Source of the DNA: Rhynchonema sp. JSB1_4
Taxonomy: Eukaryota > Nematoda > Chromadorea > Monhysterida > Xyalidae
Assembly: GCA_030248065.1 (NCBI GenBank)
Contig: JASAMV010007717.1
Coordinates: forward strand, 32,922 to 96,921
Length of the DNA: 64,000 bases
Direction of reading: 5' to 3'
This document shows, piece by piece, positions 37,204-50,741 of this stretch (positions are counted from its first letter, which is position 1; each line of letters opens with the position of its first letter). Below the pieces are notes generated by a model. It had not been told where the DNA came from. It was given only the letters and a program-made list of their open reading frames with translations, and made no database searches. A program made the position numbers and the translations under genes.

Positions 37204-40200
37204 GTTCCACACACACGCAAAAAAAGTTTGGCGCGGCTTGGCTAGACTTATGATGATCACAGCGAGTGCTATAATACAAACACAATCATAAAAATGGAAA
37301 TATATGTTTTACGGTTTTCCGCTGTCAAAAACGTAAATATCGCGTAAATACCACATGTTCTTATGGCCGAAAAGCATCAAAACGCTTGGTATGGAAAATG
37401 GAACGGGTGTTACGGAAAAACTGCTTCTGCGCACCTGAAAAGACTGAGAAAGGCCCAATCGAAACCTGGTGACCAAAAGCATTGTGGTCCAGCGCGGTAA
37501 AATTTGACAAAATGTTTAACCAGGAGTGAGTTGAATAATTTCTGTAAATATTTTAGGCGTTTAGACACCGAACCCGACAACCTTATTAACTACCCTATAT
37601 TTAGCTTATTTTGAAACAAAGCAAAGGAAAATAATAAAACATACCCATTGTGGTGAATTCGTTGCACCTCGCGTTCGTAGTTCGATCAAATTCGGCAGTT
37701 AATTTCACAGTAAATTAGGCCTTTTCTGATTATCGTTACTCAATTCTGTTTTTTTCTCGTTATTGCGGACAGAAACCTGAAACACAACGTTTCTCACATA
37801 AAATACTTCTCAGAAGCGAAAATACTTGTGTGTGACAAGGTCACCCATTCGTTCACAGAAACACAGTAAACCGCAATGCATCGCACCTGTACAGAAAATA
37901 AAAAAAAAGTAAAACGCGCAGTAAAAAATTCAGTTTAAGGACGCGTAGAAAACAAATAAACGTTCAATGGAATTTAAATAATATAGGCATGATTCACATT
38001 TTTCTTCCGCAGCACAGTGTGACTGCCTGAATATATTTGGTTTTGTATTTGTTTCACAAAAAGTGTTTCGAAAATAATGCAAGTAAAAGCGCAAAATGCG
38101 CTACTAATCGGTCTTGTAATGCAACTGGCTTGATGTTTAAAACACGAAGAATAAACCAGTCCTGATTATACGTAAAAACCGCGCAAATATAAATGGAACA
38201 AACATGTGTTATGTCGCTCATAATTTGATGAATTTAACTATGAATCGGAATTGACATCGAAGCTGGAGTACGCATACCCAGCTGGTAAAATTGAACATTC
38301 TTTGGTAAAGTGCTGACATTTATACGGAAACTGGAAAAATAAAGCGCAGGAAACCTGGCGGTGGAGCGCACTGATAGGCAAAGCAGAAACCGGGGGTCGC
38401 ACGCAAACAGTACTCATTACATGGAATATATCCCACAGTTAAACAGTATTTTCCCCGCGTGTTTTCCATATTGAGGTCAGATTTGGCTAAAAAAAACAAA
38501 TCTCAAATCCCAAGACGCGTTAACAAACATAAAAGCGGATTTCATTGTGTGAACAAAGACGAATAATTTGGGAGCTAAGGCCAACGAAGCGCGTACATAA
38601 TTTTACTGTTACCCGGTTACGTTTGTCAATGGCATCGATGTCGCAAAAGGTCCGGCAACATAAATATTAATAAAAAAACAGCCAAATCACGTATTTCAGA
38701 TTCATGAAATTTTCCGAATTTTATTACTTTCAGTAAGGTTGATCAGGTTTATGCACGCTTGCAGAGGCTCAATGTCAAACTTATGATCGCATTGATTTAC
38801 ACACGCAAAACAGAGAGAGCATAAACGAACCAGGTATGTACCTGTCCGCCAAATATGATGAAAACGACGAAAACAGTCGTGTTGCGCATGCCTCACGCGT
38901 GCGCCTGTACCTACCGGAGATTTACGGATATGGACCCCCAGAGCACGTCAAGTGTTCTGTCGTTGACCATTATTCAACCAATTTTCAATTTTCGGGCGGC
39001 GCATCGGTGACCGTCAGTGCGAATGCATAACAATGGTGACGTCACGCAACCCGAAATATACTTACTATGAAAACGGATCTTATTGCTCTGCTTAAACATC
39101 AGGTGCTTGTGAACACACACATGTCTGACAGAAGCTTTCCATTTATGTTACATTGTGACGCTCATGTATGTAGCTTAAAGCACCTTTTTATGTTCCAGTG
39201 CTGAAGCGCCACAACACCACAACCCAGGGGTACCTTCTGGATATCTCGGGCTTACCATATAACGCCCTGTAAAACATGAGAGGGAACATATGTACGTACA
39301 CGATCCTCAAGGGCATTTTTACATGTGGTGAATGATGAAAAAATATGATTTTTTGCGCATGACAGACAATTTTGTTTGTTTGATGTTACTTATTCCCAGA
39401 AGAGACAATAATGACGGTTGACAAGGGGTACCAGGTTTGGGCGTGGCCTGTCCTGGCACCTCACTTTTGTTTTAAAGAGAGAGATACACATGCATGATCG
39501 GAAAGTGAGTGTCATGCTTTCAGCTTCTATGGATGAAATTGTTGCGTTTCTGCGTATTTTGCGACAAAAGCGACAAATCCACAAGACTCCAATCACAAGT
39601 CACCAAGCTCAACAATGAAAAAGCTTGTGAAAAGGCCATTTCAAGAAAGAAAAGCAGGGCGGAACCTGTGGTGGTTTTATATGACGCGCACTGGCGGACC
39701 GAAAGACACAACTGCATACACGACCACATTCACACAGCTAAAAACAATTATTCACACATGACAAGTCATATTTCGGCTAAAAGTGTCTGTGGCCTACTTT
39801 CCCGAAAAGTATATTTTCGTAAGGAAAACGAACGGAAACTAATTTTCAGACATGAGTCTGCGAGCCGAATATTAGGGCCATGCGTGTAAGCCCATGGGTG
39901 TAAAGCTCGTGCTTGGTGTATTATGCAGAACATGAACATGCCATATACATAGGTATTGAATACCTGAGCTTGTAGGTACTTCCGACACTAAATATGTGCC
40001 GAACCCAAATCACGTGTCCACCAAAGCGAAACAACAGAGTTTGAAGCAATACAAAGAAAGCAAGCTGAGACAGTTATGCATAAAGCGATTATAGATTAGT
40101 GCGACGGCTAAGTCGGCCCGGTTCGTGTCTATTTAGCAACAGTAGTGAGACACGCCAACTGAAAAAGTAAACAAAATTTCGGATAGCATACCCACACACT

Positions 40201-43189
40201 GTCTCTTTTCTTCACTGTGGAGGAGACAGTAATTTCCACAGCCGCAGTCATTTGATATACCAAATATAATTTGGATCACTTTAGGTCGGCTTGGGAAACA
40301 ACAACATTATTTTCGGCGCTCATAATGAGAGTCCCGCAAAGATTATAATGGGGTTTCCCTTGCGCCCCTGGCCCACATTAAAATTATGGAACCAGCAAGA
40401 AACCGTTGGTCATTGTAATAAAGTATGGGCAAAAGAAATGTATAAGTGGTGCACCGCGGTGCCTAGCGCGAAATGTGGTCTAATACAACAACCAATTGAT
40501 CTCAGATGCCTGGTGAGAATTTATTGTCGTCGCACTAAAAACAACAAGCAAGTTTATTCAGCATTTTATGAAAAAATGTGCAGAGAGCTTATGAGAGTGC
40601 TGAAATCTCTCATAATTACGGCGCACCTATGTATAATCGTACTGACACAACAACAAGATTCAGACTAAGTGGCGATGCCAAAAAGCGCACTTGAAAATCC
40701 GGAACGTAAAGTCGCACCTGAATACATAGCTGCCCCGTCCAGCCAAAGTTACAGACCCACTTTAATATTGCATTTGATTTTGTTTGAAAATCTTCCAAGA
40801 GACGATAGGTATACATAGGTATGAAGCGCGCAAAGTTCAAACTCAAATTTCGCTCCAGATGTTAGAAAGGTTGGCGCACAAAAACAAGTATACTTTGTGC
40901 GATACAGTATACCGTGTTTATTGCGAACCTTTTTGGTCTCCCAAAAACCCGTATTCAGGCCGAATTCACAATGCATGCGAGTTTGCGAGTCAACCTGGCT
41001 TCCATCACTACAAGCTGACGCTCAAACGTGCATGCGTTGCGAAGCCCGCCTTACAGTATATCGGATCTAGACACAATGCTGTAAAATCTGAGTACTCCTC
41101 ATAGCGCCAAAATATAGCGGCGCCGGTAGTGTCACTATAAAGAGGTTAGACGGTATACAACACAGCTCGGTGATACTACACAGAGGGACCGGTCAAAAGA
41201 TGAGCCTGTCTTGCCAGCACACTTGTTGAACAAATAAATCCAATCCACAATGCAATAAATACACTAACTTTGCTCTGTGGACTATGATTACGCTGCACAC
41301 TTGCGAGGATAAACTGTAATATATGAGGCACGCGCGACCAACAGGGCTGTTCTGTGTGAGTAATATTCGAGCCGGTGACAACTTTGCAAGGTTGCGGTGC
41401 ACCGCGGTGAAGTAAGCACAAAGTTGTTTTTAGAGTGCTCCTGGTCGTTTGTCATATCGGGGGTCTCTCTGAGCAACGCAAGGGTAGTTATCGGAACATT
41501 TTACATTTTTGAAACGTCACTGCCATATGAACCACCACACGGTGTTTCATCACACATAAGGTGTTCGCGAAATTTTTTTTTCACCGCAACGAATTAAACA
41601 CACCCGCAAATGCTGTTGATTTTGCTGACATTTAGCGCGAAGAGTGCACCGAGAATAATATTAGCTGAAATACAATCCACAACACCTGATACTGGAGGGG
41701 GGAACTCACCAGCCGGTTGCGCAGGTCAACATAGAGTGGGTTGTTGTCGGCTTCAAATTGACTATATTTTGACTTTTGCCTGAAAAGAAACAAACTACAC
41801 GCCCACTCCGGAATTTTGGACGGGAAACATGAAAAAAAACAGAAGGTATTCCTGCTGTTTGGCTCAGTGTGAATTTTTTTGAATTCTCCAATTTTTGCAC
41901 GAGTACTGACCTGAGTGATTGACAGGACACCGTTAAAAAAATTAGAACATTTTTAATATAAAATGAAATTTTAGGCTGGGTGCGCGAGTCAATAAATTTT
42001 TAGAAGCGCTTTTTGGCACAATGCCAGAGCAGATAGAAACCTTTCAAAGACAAGCACATAACCTGAAGCTCAGCTTACCGCGTAATTCTATGCTATTATG
42101 CGTGCGGTATCAATATTCTAGATCTATACACAGCACGGCGGACCAAAATTCGAACCTACCGTTGTATACCAGTGAACGAAATAAGCATGTTGGTTGAGAT
42201 AAAAATAGCGCAATATTTATTGCGGCGTGTTTCATTCAAAAGGCTGCCAAAAATTCAACGACGGTTTTAAAATATTCAGCAGCTGTGTTTGTCCAAAAAC
42301 GTGACTGACAAGCGTATAAATGCGACCAGTTTACGCCCTAATTTGTGAATGTATTCAATCCGAGCGCTTTTGTTGAAGGTGCTAAGTAGTGGGTTACTAC
42401 AAAGAGACACCTTTTAAAGATCAATGCCAATGCTATACAGTTGCCGATATTATACTGTGCGTGTGGTATACTGTGACAGAGACATAAGAATAATGGTGCA
42501 CCACGCAGCTGCTGTGTATATACGTTATCACCAGGTGTAAAAATGGGGTTTCGAAAAGTTCTGTGATCGCGGTGGTAGGAAAAATCATGAACTAAGCAGC
42601 AATAGGGCTGTTGAAACATAGCTAACCATTGCATATGAATGTTCATCAGCAAGATACGTGAAGTGCATGAGCACAGATCCATCAGCTGGCTTGCTGATGT
42701 TTCACAAAGTGCTTTAGCTAATGTGACAAGCGAGTTCATGTATCCTGATACATAGTTGACCGCGACCAAGAAAATTCATCACTCAACCGACACGGGCGTA
42801 GTAATTTGTTTGTGACGACAGAACAACAGCAGGCTGGGGTGTCACATTGTACAAGCAACAATGTCCCTTATCAGTGATAACGTGCGAGAACCAGCAGTGA
42901 ATAATATTGAATGACCACTTGGCGTAAGGAACTTGCATATATGTATGTATACTGTACCTGGTTACAGTAAATACAGCAGCGGTGCGGCGGTGCCTGGCAG
43001 GTCTTTGGCCATGTTTTTGTGAAATATAGGCAATAAAATTTGCAAGTGGTTATGCACAAGTTGTACGTGAAGCAACATTATTGGGCACATTAAACGGGTG
43101 TGCACCATGGCCAATAATCCACGATTGAGAATTTTTGGAGAAAAATATGTTGACGGGAGACAATTTTTTTTGTTCTCAGTTTTATTATA

Positions 43190-43912
43190 TTGAGCGCGAT
43201 TTTGATGAAGCACAATCACGATCATGGAGTGTTCGTTGCAAATCGCCGTGTGGCGGCTGATGCATTTGTTCTTGGCGAAGACCTGGTGTGGTATAAAGAG
43301 CAGCAGGACGAAACGGGCAACCAAATCAAGGGAGTGCTGCAGAATTCAGTCAATCTTGTGAAGGACGAAGTGTAGCTGTCTCCCGTGACGGAAGAAACTT
43401 TGACGACACACATATACACTGGCTGGACAGAGCAGCTTCTGGAACAACGAAGCAAAGTGTTCAAGGAGGATTTTTTCGCAATGCCAAACACCGCCAACTG
43501 CAGTTGACAAACCTTGAAACAAACAACACCAATTATCATTTTTGTGTTTCACGTGCGCACCTCGAGAAAGGTCACTCTGGGTATTTTGCAGGAACAACCT
43601 GTAAATCGCATGTCCTGAGTGGTCGTTCTGTTATTTTCGAATGTTGTTGTTGTCGTGAAGACAGAAAATTGGTGCCACGCGCATAAGCATGTTGAGCATT
43701 ACAGCCACATTGCCTACATGGTGCTGTGGTCTTGCTCAGATGCACAAAACAACATGAAAACAGTGAAATATGCTTTGACGCGCGGCAATAATATTCTGCA
43801 TTCCCCCACTTTTGTGAATTCGGGTGATTATGGCGCGGAGCACATGAATGGGGCAATGTATGTGTTCGTTGGAAACAAAATAATAACGGGTGACTGGTAT
43901 GTATGTGGTTGA
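43190..43912 (+). pseudogene. Decayed unknown coding region
   Basis: Three successive plus-strand frames look coding but are broken by a stop at 43375 and frame changes near 43510 and 43650. The first contains FVANRRVAADAFVLGEDLVW and EETLTTHIYTGWTEQLLEQR; the second NYHFCVSRAHLEKGHSGYFA; the third HIAYMVLWSCSDAQNNMKTV and NSGDYGAEHMNGAMYVFVGN. I recognise no family. It could also be several exons of a real gene with unnoticed introns. Confidence 0.35.
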
Positions 43913-45169
43913 CCTTCAGTGAACACCGGAATGCTGCCGAATTCCTTTTCATTTCAAATCCCCAGCACTCTCTTTATTGTTTTCAATCAATATTTGACAT
44001 TTAAACTTTACACATTTGGGTCCTAAAAGCAAACTGTGCGAAAGCGTCTATCTAGGTTCCGGATCCGAGGAATCCCCCACACCAATATTCGAAACTTTCC
44101 GAATAACGCGCCTCCCCCGCTGCAGTGTCTCGGACCATTTTTCATGCTGGGCAGAGGCCAGGTTCATAAACGGCAATACTTCGTTTGTTCTGATATGGGA
44201 CAATGCGTGGAATTCACGAAACCGTTGGGTGCAATGCTGAGCGGAAAACGCAGTGGAAAGTTCAGTGGAATACACCGCAACCGCATCCAATCCACCGAAC
44301 TTTTTCACTTGAACTGCTTTCCACTCAACACTCGGCTCAACCGTTTCGCGAATTCCGCCCAATATTGACACACGAATTATGACACTGGACAACAAACAAC
44401 AAATTAGCAACCCGTTTCGTTTCGGGCGACAAATCCCGAAAGTCACGCATTTTTCGACGAAAAAAGCTGCTGAAGCCTAATTGAGCGTATGATCAAAGCA
44501 TAAATTTGTTGTCGCAACCATGCATCCCCAGTGATGGATAGGCTGCGCACACAGCAATGAATAATTAATCAAAACGCCGCCCGTCGTTTCACACTTTTAG
44601 TCGACTTTTGCTAAATTACGATAATGTGCCGGTTTTGTTTAGTTGCCTGTAAAAGGCGGTATTGTACTAGAAGCCAGAGAAACCCACAAACCCCCAACGT
44701 CGGGGTATGGGACTATAGTCGGACCTGAAGTTTAAAACAATAGCGATTTAAAATTATGCGCCCCAACAGAACTGCAGGTCAGGGCCTTATTCGGAAACTT
44801 TCCATGTTAGCCCCTGCCTCTTGTTGTGGCTTCATTGGCGGGGCGGGGCTAATCGGCGGCATTTTCAGAAAACCACATCCAGTGTAGAGAGATCGCGACC
44901 GCGTGCAGCTTCTTGTGTGACTTTGTTGCAAGACACACAGCATCAGATGGTTTATAAGCTGTGCCCCCTTTCGTGCAGCTGTGTTATTATTTATAGTGTT
45001 TTGACTGTTGACACCAGGCACGCTAACTTAGCACCCAAGTACAAAGCGCGCGCATATACAAACACGCTCCATGAAAATATAGGGTGCGAAGCACTAATGC
45101 GGGCGCTGGACTAATTAACTAATGCACTAATTAATGGGCACTGTTTTTGAGAAATGTTTTCCATAGCAG

Positions 45170-45465
45170 GCATCTCGCAAATGGAAATGAAAAAATAATC
45201 TATGTCCAAGTTTTCCAATTCCATTTTCCAGTATGACGAAGGGCATATTGGAAAATGGAAAATTTGAAACTGCAGCAGTCACGTGAGAAAAACATTTTCT
45301 GTTCCGCTCAGTTCTCGGCCGCTGATTGGTCAGATTTTACACAGAAAATGTTTTGTTTCATTTCCATTTTTCATTTTCCAATGTGCCCTTAGTCATACTG
45401 GAAAATGGAAATCGTAGACTTGGACATAGAATATTTTTTCATTTCCATTTTCCATTTCCCTTAGC
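45170..45465. repeat. Large imperfect palindrome
   Basis: The left arm has AATGGAAATGAAAAAATAAT, TATGTCCAAG and ATTTTCCAGTATGACGAAGG. The right arm repeats all of these inverted (CATACTGGAAAATGGAAATC, CTTGGACATAGA, TTTCATTTCCATTTTCC). About 100 bp of unique sequence lies between. It is probably a transposon remnant. Confidence 0.65.
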
Positions 45466-46192
45466 CCCAAAATTCATTCGTCGCTTCGAATTTTAACGTT
45501 CGTGCCCTGGATTCAGCCCATCCTCAAGATACTGTGCATGACCAAGCGTGGTGTGTACCTATAAGTATCTGCCAGAGTTGATGCCCGATGACCCAAACCG
45601 CCTTTGCCCCTCCCACACCCTCTCGGCCAAGCGAATACCGCACGCTGGTCAGCTGAATTTTGTTATTATATTTTATTGCTTAGTTTTTTTTGCGCTGCCG
45701 ATTCAATTATAAACGATAACAATCAATGACAGTTCATTCTGGCAAAATCACAGAAAAAAATAAAGTGTTTATGTTTAAAATGGTCTTATAAGTGGCATTA
45801 CAATGTCGTGAGTGACTATATGAGTGATTGATAAGCGCACGTCATACTTGAACGTCAAAGTGAGCCCCCTAAGTCACATGCCTCACTCATAGATCCAGGC
45901 CCGTCAGACATAAAACATGAAATCGCCGCAATGGGCACCTCATTTAATGATCTAGCATTTGTCATTTCATACATTTTTCGGCCAGTTTTGTTCGACATAA
46001 CGGCGACGGGGTTCTTTTGAACCGGACCGCCCGCGTATGCATAAACGACCAATGAAAACATAAGCCCTATATATTCACCTTTGGGTCAATTTTGAACTTT
46101 GCCTATGTATATCAGACTTTTCTGTCAATTGAACCCTCGGTCGGCTCGGCGCCCGATCTTGTTTCAAAAATTGTGAATCGACGAAAAACTTT

Positions 46193-46292
46193 GTGAAACA
46201 TCAGTCAGCTGAGAATCTGCAGGCGAGTGCACTATGGGTAACGCTTGGGAACTCCATGGTAAACAGAAAAATGCCTTCGGCTGATGTTTCAC
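46193..46292. repeat. Inverted pair of the TGATGTTTCA word
   Basis: GTGAAACATCAG at 46193 and CTGATGTTTCAC at 46281 are inverted with about 78 bp between them. Confidence 0.6.
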
Positions 46293-46789
46293 TATTGGTC
46301 TACGGCGTATTACTTACGTTTCGTGCCAAGACCGAACAAGACACCGACTTTTAAGTTTGATCGTTTGATGATAAGTAATACAATTTGTGATCTTAAACGA
46401 GACGTTATTTATGCCAAATTACAGGTGCCACCAACTTTGGGTGCGGCGCCAATTACAGTGTTTATGACCAGCAATTCTTAAAAGTTAGTTTTACGACCGT
46501 GTAATTCCGCATGGTAATGGAAGCATCATATGCCCGAGGCCCATAAACGGCCCATAATTTGTTTGCCATTCCTGTAGGAAAATTTATGATGCACAATGTG
46601 CCATTAAATCTAAATTAACTCGCATAGATTAACGTCGGGATAATAATTGTGTCGCTGTTGCGCGCAAATCGTGCATGCATTCGTGGGAATCAATGGTCCA
46701 TGCAGCTGGCATTTGTGACAGACTATCCCCTGTAGCCCGTGTTTTGCAAGTAAGTGGTATAGTGTGGCCCAGCAGCAGTAGTGTCGTTA

Positions 46790-47170
46790 GGAGGGTTGGG
46801 GGCTTCCCCCTGGTATGGGGTATGGGAAATCGGCCGGGGTATGGGGTATGGGAAATGTTTTCACTTTTGGAACAAGCACACCTAAAAAATCACTTTTTAA
46901 CCCCAAGAAGTACTGAAAGTTACAATTTTTCGCTTAAAATATCAAAAAATCGCTTGCTGCCGCAAGAAAATCCTGTTTTAAGCACTTTTTGGCACTTTTA
47001 AAATATGCTTGCGGTTGTTTTTTTAGATACCCTCCCTCGGGTATGGGAAATTTTTGGATTTTTGGAGAACCCCCCTGGTATAGGAAATCTTTTATTTTGG
47101 TATGTATGGGGAATTTCATGAAAATATTGGGCTAGGTATGGGAAAATTTGGGCTTCTCACCGACACCCGT
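46790..47170. repeat. Degenerate GGTATGGGAAAT-rich tract
   Basis: The words GGTATGGGG and ATGGGAAAT recur at both sides of an A/T-rich centre containing CACTTTTTGGCACTTTTA. It resembles the interiors of the hAT-like elements but lacks CAGGGTTGG ends. Confidence 0.35.
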
Positions 47171-48536
47171 GCTTAGCAGTGTAATGGGGGCCGCATATCT
47201 TGTTTTGTGTTTGAGCGTGCCATGGTTTTATTCAGAAGCATTCTGTGTTAATATTGTGAAATCAATGCTGAAATCTCCCAGTCCATGGTGTCCGGCCAGT
47301 GTTTTCGAAGTGTTGTTATCAAAAAAATGTGTCTTGTCTACAACCTAGACAGATACTGTAATTTCGCGTGGGTTAAGAGGTGTTTAGAATGTTCCCACGG
47401 GTTTGAACATCAGGTTATCTGAAAGAATCTGCTATCGCATAACTTTTTGTCTGCATTCTATCGTTTGAAATCTGTGAAAATCAAGGTGTTGTGGATGATT
47501 GCTGCCTGGCCCTGACTCTAATTTACCATCCCCAGTGTCCACACACGTTATTGTTTGTTAACATTTCCGCAGAAAGTCTGCAGTCGTCTTTTGCGGCCAG
47601 TTTTGCGCGCGAGTATGAAAACTAGCTGCGGATTGTTTGATCTCAACGTGAGTAATTTGAAACAATATAGGACATTCAGTCACATTATTTATCTCGATCT
47701 AGTGCTGCGCCTTTGTTTCGGCTTACTATCAACCGGGTCAAGTATGTGTCCTGTTATTGTAAACATTCCTTGTTTGGGATGTGTGATTTTGATATTTTGA
47801 TAGTTATTCCAACTCATTGAACGAAAGTAGACGCAAGGTGTACAACGCATGATTTACTAATTGCAACCACTAATATGAGTACAAAAGTGTATGCGTGTGC
47901 CATCAGACTATACATAACGATAGCCAAAGGCTTGTATCAGGTGATACATTAGCATCCCCTGTAAAGCCTGAGAATGCATGCTAAATCCCGTAACCCTGTG
48001 CATATGATAGTATTGGATCAGTGTTTGTTGTTTACTGGCTATGCTGGCATGCATGCGCATAATCCACCATAGCTGTTGTCGGTACTCAGTGTGTGTGTGC
48101 CAAACATTAGCAGGTATGCAGGTGCTTTAGTGGTGGTAAAGTTATGGCGCTTCGGGACGACTATTGGTCTAGTATCGGCAGGCATTATCACGTGCACTAA
48201 TGGTGTTTGGCATCAGGTGCTTCAATTGCGTCAGGCATTCCCACGGTTACAGTCTTCGCTCCTTATAGTGGAACCACTAACATTCACTACATGGGGTTCG
48301 TACCCTTCAGAGAGGTGTCCCGCTAATAAGATTTTGGCGCAAGAGAATGTCTGTGTCACATATACACGTATGTACATGATCGCTTCATTATAAAGAAGGT
48401 CCACCGTAGTCACTGCAGCTTGTATTATTAGTCGCACCTATATAGAGGGGCCAGGCAAGTATGCTATTGAATACCATATAAACCATCTGCCCACGTGCTT
48501 ATGCGCTGCAGACAAGGCCCAAAAACGGCTAATATA

Positions 48537-48644
48537 GTTTTGTCGTCAAATAAAGTCGTCAAAGAAACAACAATACCATATGTACAGTACATGAGCCCCA
48601 AATGAGCGCGAAAATTGGACATGCGATGTGATTTGACGACATTA
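48537..48644. mobile_element. MITE family B, copy 2
   Basis: GTTTTGTCGTCAAAT and GATTTGACGACATTA form the inverted ends. The interior has GAGCCCCAAATGAGCGCGA, shared in inverse with the 50.6 kb copy. Confidence 0.65.
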
Positions 48645-49017
48645 CCATAAGCCCCAAAAACAATCCCAGCGTGCGCGTTTGCATACCCTTGTGAAACAGA
48701 CACCTGGAACTGGACTTCATGAACAAAGTTGGACTGATACACATGTACCTGTAGCAAGCGTCTGGAGTGTATATACCTTGATGTTGTCATCGTGACATAC
48801 CTATGTATACTGTATATCTACTTAGTAGTAAAGCGGATGGTATACGCAAATTGTCGGTGGTTCCCAAATTAGCTGTCATCACTCGTTAGTCTCAGTATCC
48901 ATACACAGCTATGGCGCCACCACGCAGCTGTGCATTATCCCACCAGAATGAGCTCGGACCTCAGGAATTAAGGTACATTTGGACTGGCTCATATGGACGT
49001 TATATTATAACTACATA

Positions 49018-49159
49018 AAGGCCACTTTATACTTTGTCTCGTTGCGATACGCGCATCATTTTCTGACGCGCTGATTGGCTGTGTGTCGCGCATGAGCCAA
49101 TCACCGCGCGAGAAAATGTTGCGTGTATCGCAACGAGACAAATAGTATAAAGTGGCCCT
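49018..49159. mobile_element. Palindromic MITE, family A, second copy
   Basis: The left arm AAGGCCACTTTATACTTTG and its right inverse are nearly identical to the 7.5 kb copy, including the centre with TGAGCCAATCA. The ends are better preserved here. There is no coding capacity. Confidence 0.78.
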
Positions 49160-49867
49160 ATGACCGCCAACCTATCCAACAAACATAAAACTGGCTGGTA
49201 TTTACTGTATGTATTTGAAAGTTATTGTCTGGCAAATTCTTTTTTAGATTCTCGTTTATAATTTCGAAGTGATGGTCATCAATTTCACTTGAATTTTCGC
49301 GAACATTTCCAAACCTCACAGGTACATACAATAGTGGAACAAGGTGATCGCGATCCTGTCCGGAAATCCCGTCGCCCGACCACGTGGTATAAAATGGAAC
49401 ATCTTCGGTAATGTGATCTGTATTGTACCAAAGACTGCCATCCTGATCCCGGTCCGGAAAATGTCAATCCCGTTAAGAAATCCGTATCCCGATCCCGACA
49501 AGCAATCCCGTTCGAACACTGCGCATAGGCTGAAGCGCTCAGAGTAGCCTTGCATATACGCAGCCAGTTTTCAACAATAACACAAAACTTCCCTTTGTGA
49601 AACAGCACTTTCTGCCCAGATCGAGGCGATCCGGTCTGCCCTGAATGACAGGGAAAAGTGGTCACAGCTCTTGTCAAAGGAACGATTATTTGCTCATCTT
49701 TGAAACACTGCACGCAAACTTTACCATCAGCCAGTCAGCTGTTTGGGTGTTCCAGCTGCCCCCAGGGCGCCGGAAACAGAGGCGGCAATTTACGTACGCT
49801 CAAATGATCACAGGCGGATCATGGCACGCACGCGCCGGCGACACGGCCTAACGTACATCCTGGTTGC

Positions 49868-49894
49868 ATTTATTGAGAATATTAGTGCCGTGCG
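49868..49894 (+). repeat. Solo GAATATTAGTGCCGTGCG terminus
   Basis: The word GAATATTAGTGCCGTGCGTG occurs here without an obvious inverse partner nearby. Confidence 0.4.
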
Positions 49895-50637
49895 TGAAAC
49901 CAAACTCAGGCGGTGTGCGCACACGAGCTTTTCAAAACGTTCCTCAGGTCAAGGTAAATGGATTGATGGCCACATGTATAGAAATGATATGAAAATGGGA
50001 TGTTTAAATTTACCCTTTTTTAAAAACCATCTTTCTTTACGACGCCATTATTCTACACCCTGCAATATGTAGCGTGCGTGTGTGCCGACAAAGTATATCT
50101 ACAAGTATATCTATCTACTGTATCTATATTTGCTCTGTGTGTCAGTCACCAAACACTCGTCGGAGCCCTAGCAGACCGTTTGCCAGAAATCTGGTCAAAA
50201 TAAGCAGTGTATAAACGCATAACTGCTACTGCCATTTCCATGTGCGTATGCTGCTCGCATAAAACATATTTCTTGTATTGTGTTCCTAATGTGTCATCCT
50301 TTATGTTTATTCAGAGTTCCATTACGTTGCAACGTGCGTGATATGTATGTATGTAGGTACATTCAGGAGTTTTCCATCCCAGACCGTTCACTCAATGATT
50401 AACGCAACTTTGTCGTATGTTTTCAGTTGCAACTCTGGTACGTGGTTGGGCTGGGCACAGGCCTTTTTTAATTTGTGTGTTAAGCAATTCGGAAAATACA
50501 ATTACAGCAGAAAACAAATTCACGCGTTGTATGTACCTCGGCAGGAATGTTATTGCCAACTTGGAGATGTTACAACAATAATCATTCAAACGTGTTGGTT
50601 CCGAACACTTCGTAGACCCAGGCACGCGGGGTTATAG

Positions 50638-50741
50638 TAATGTCGTCAAAGCATCGCGTCAAATCTCTTCATCAAATCACATGTATGATTTCTCGCGCTC
50701 ATTTGGGGCTCATGTATTATTGCTGGATTTGACGACAAAAC
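50638..50741. mobile_element. MITE family B, copy 3
   Basis: TAATGTCGTCAAAG and GGATTTGACGACAAAAC form the ends. The interior TCGCGCTCATTTGGGGCTCA is the inverse of copy 2, so the two copies lie in opposite orientation. Confidence 0.65.

Noticed and set aside
40291..40668. 125-codon open frame
   Set aside because: Partly plausible composition but no recognisable domain and no splice context; left in the gene-poor description only.
46284..46481. 65-codon open frame next to an inverted motif pair
   Set aside because: Protein-like in places but short, isolated and without known similarity.
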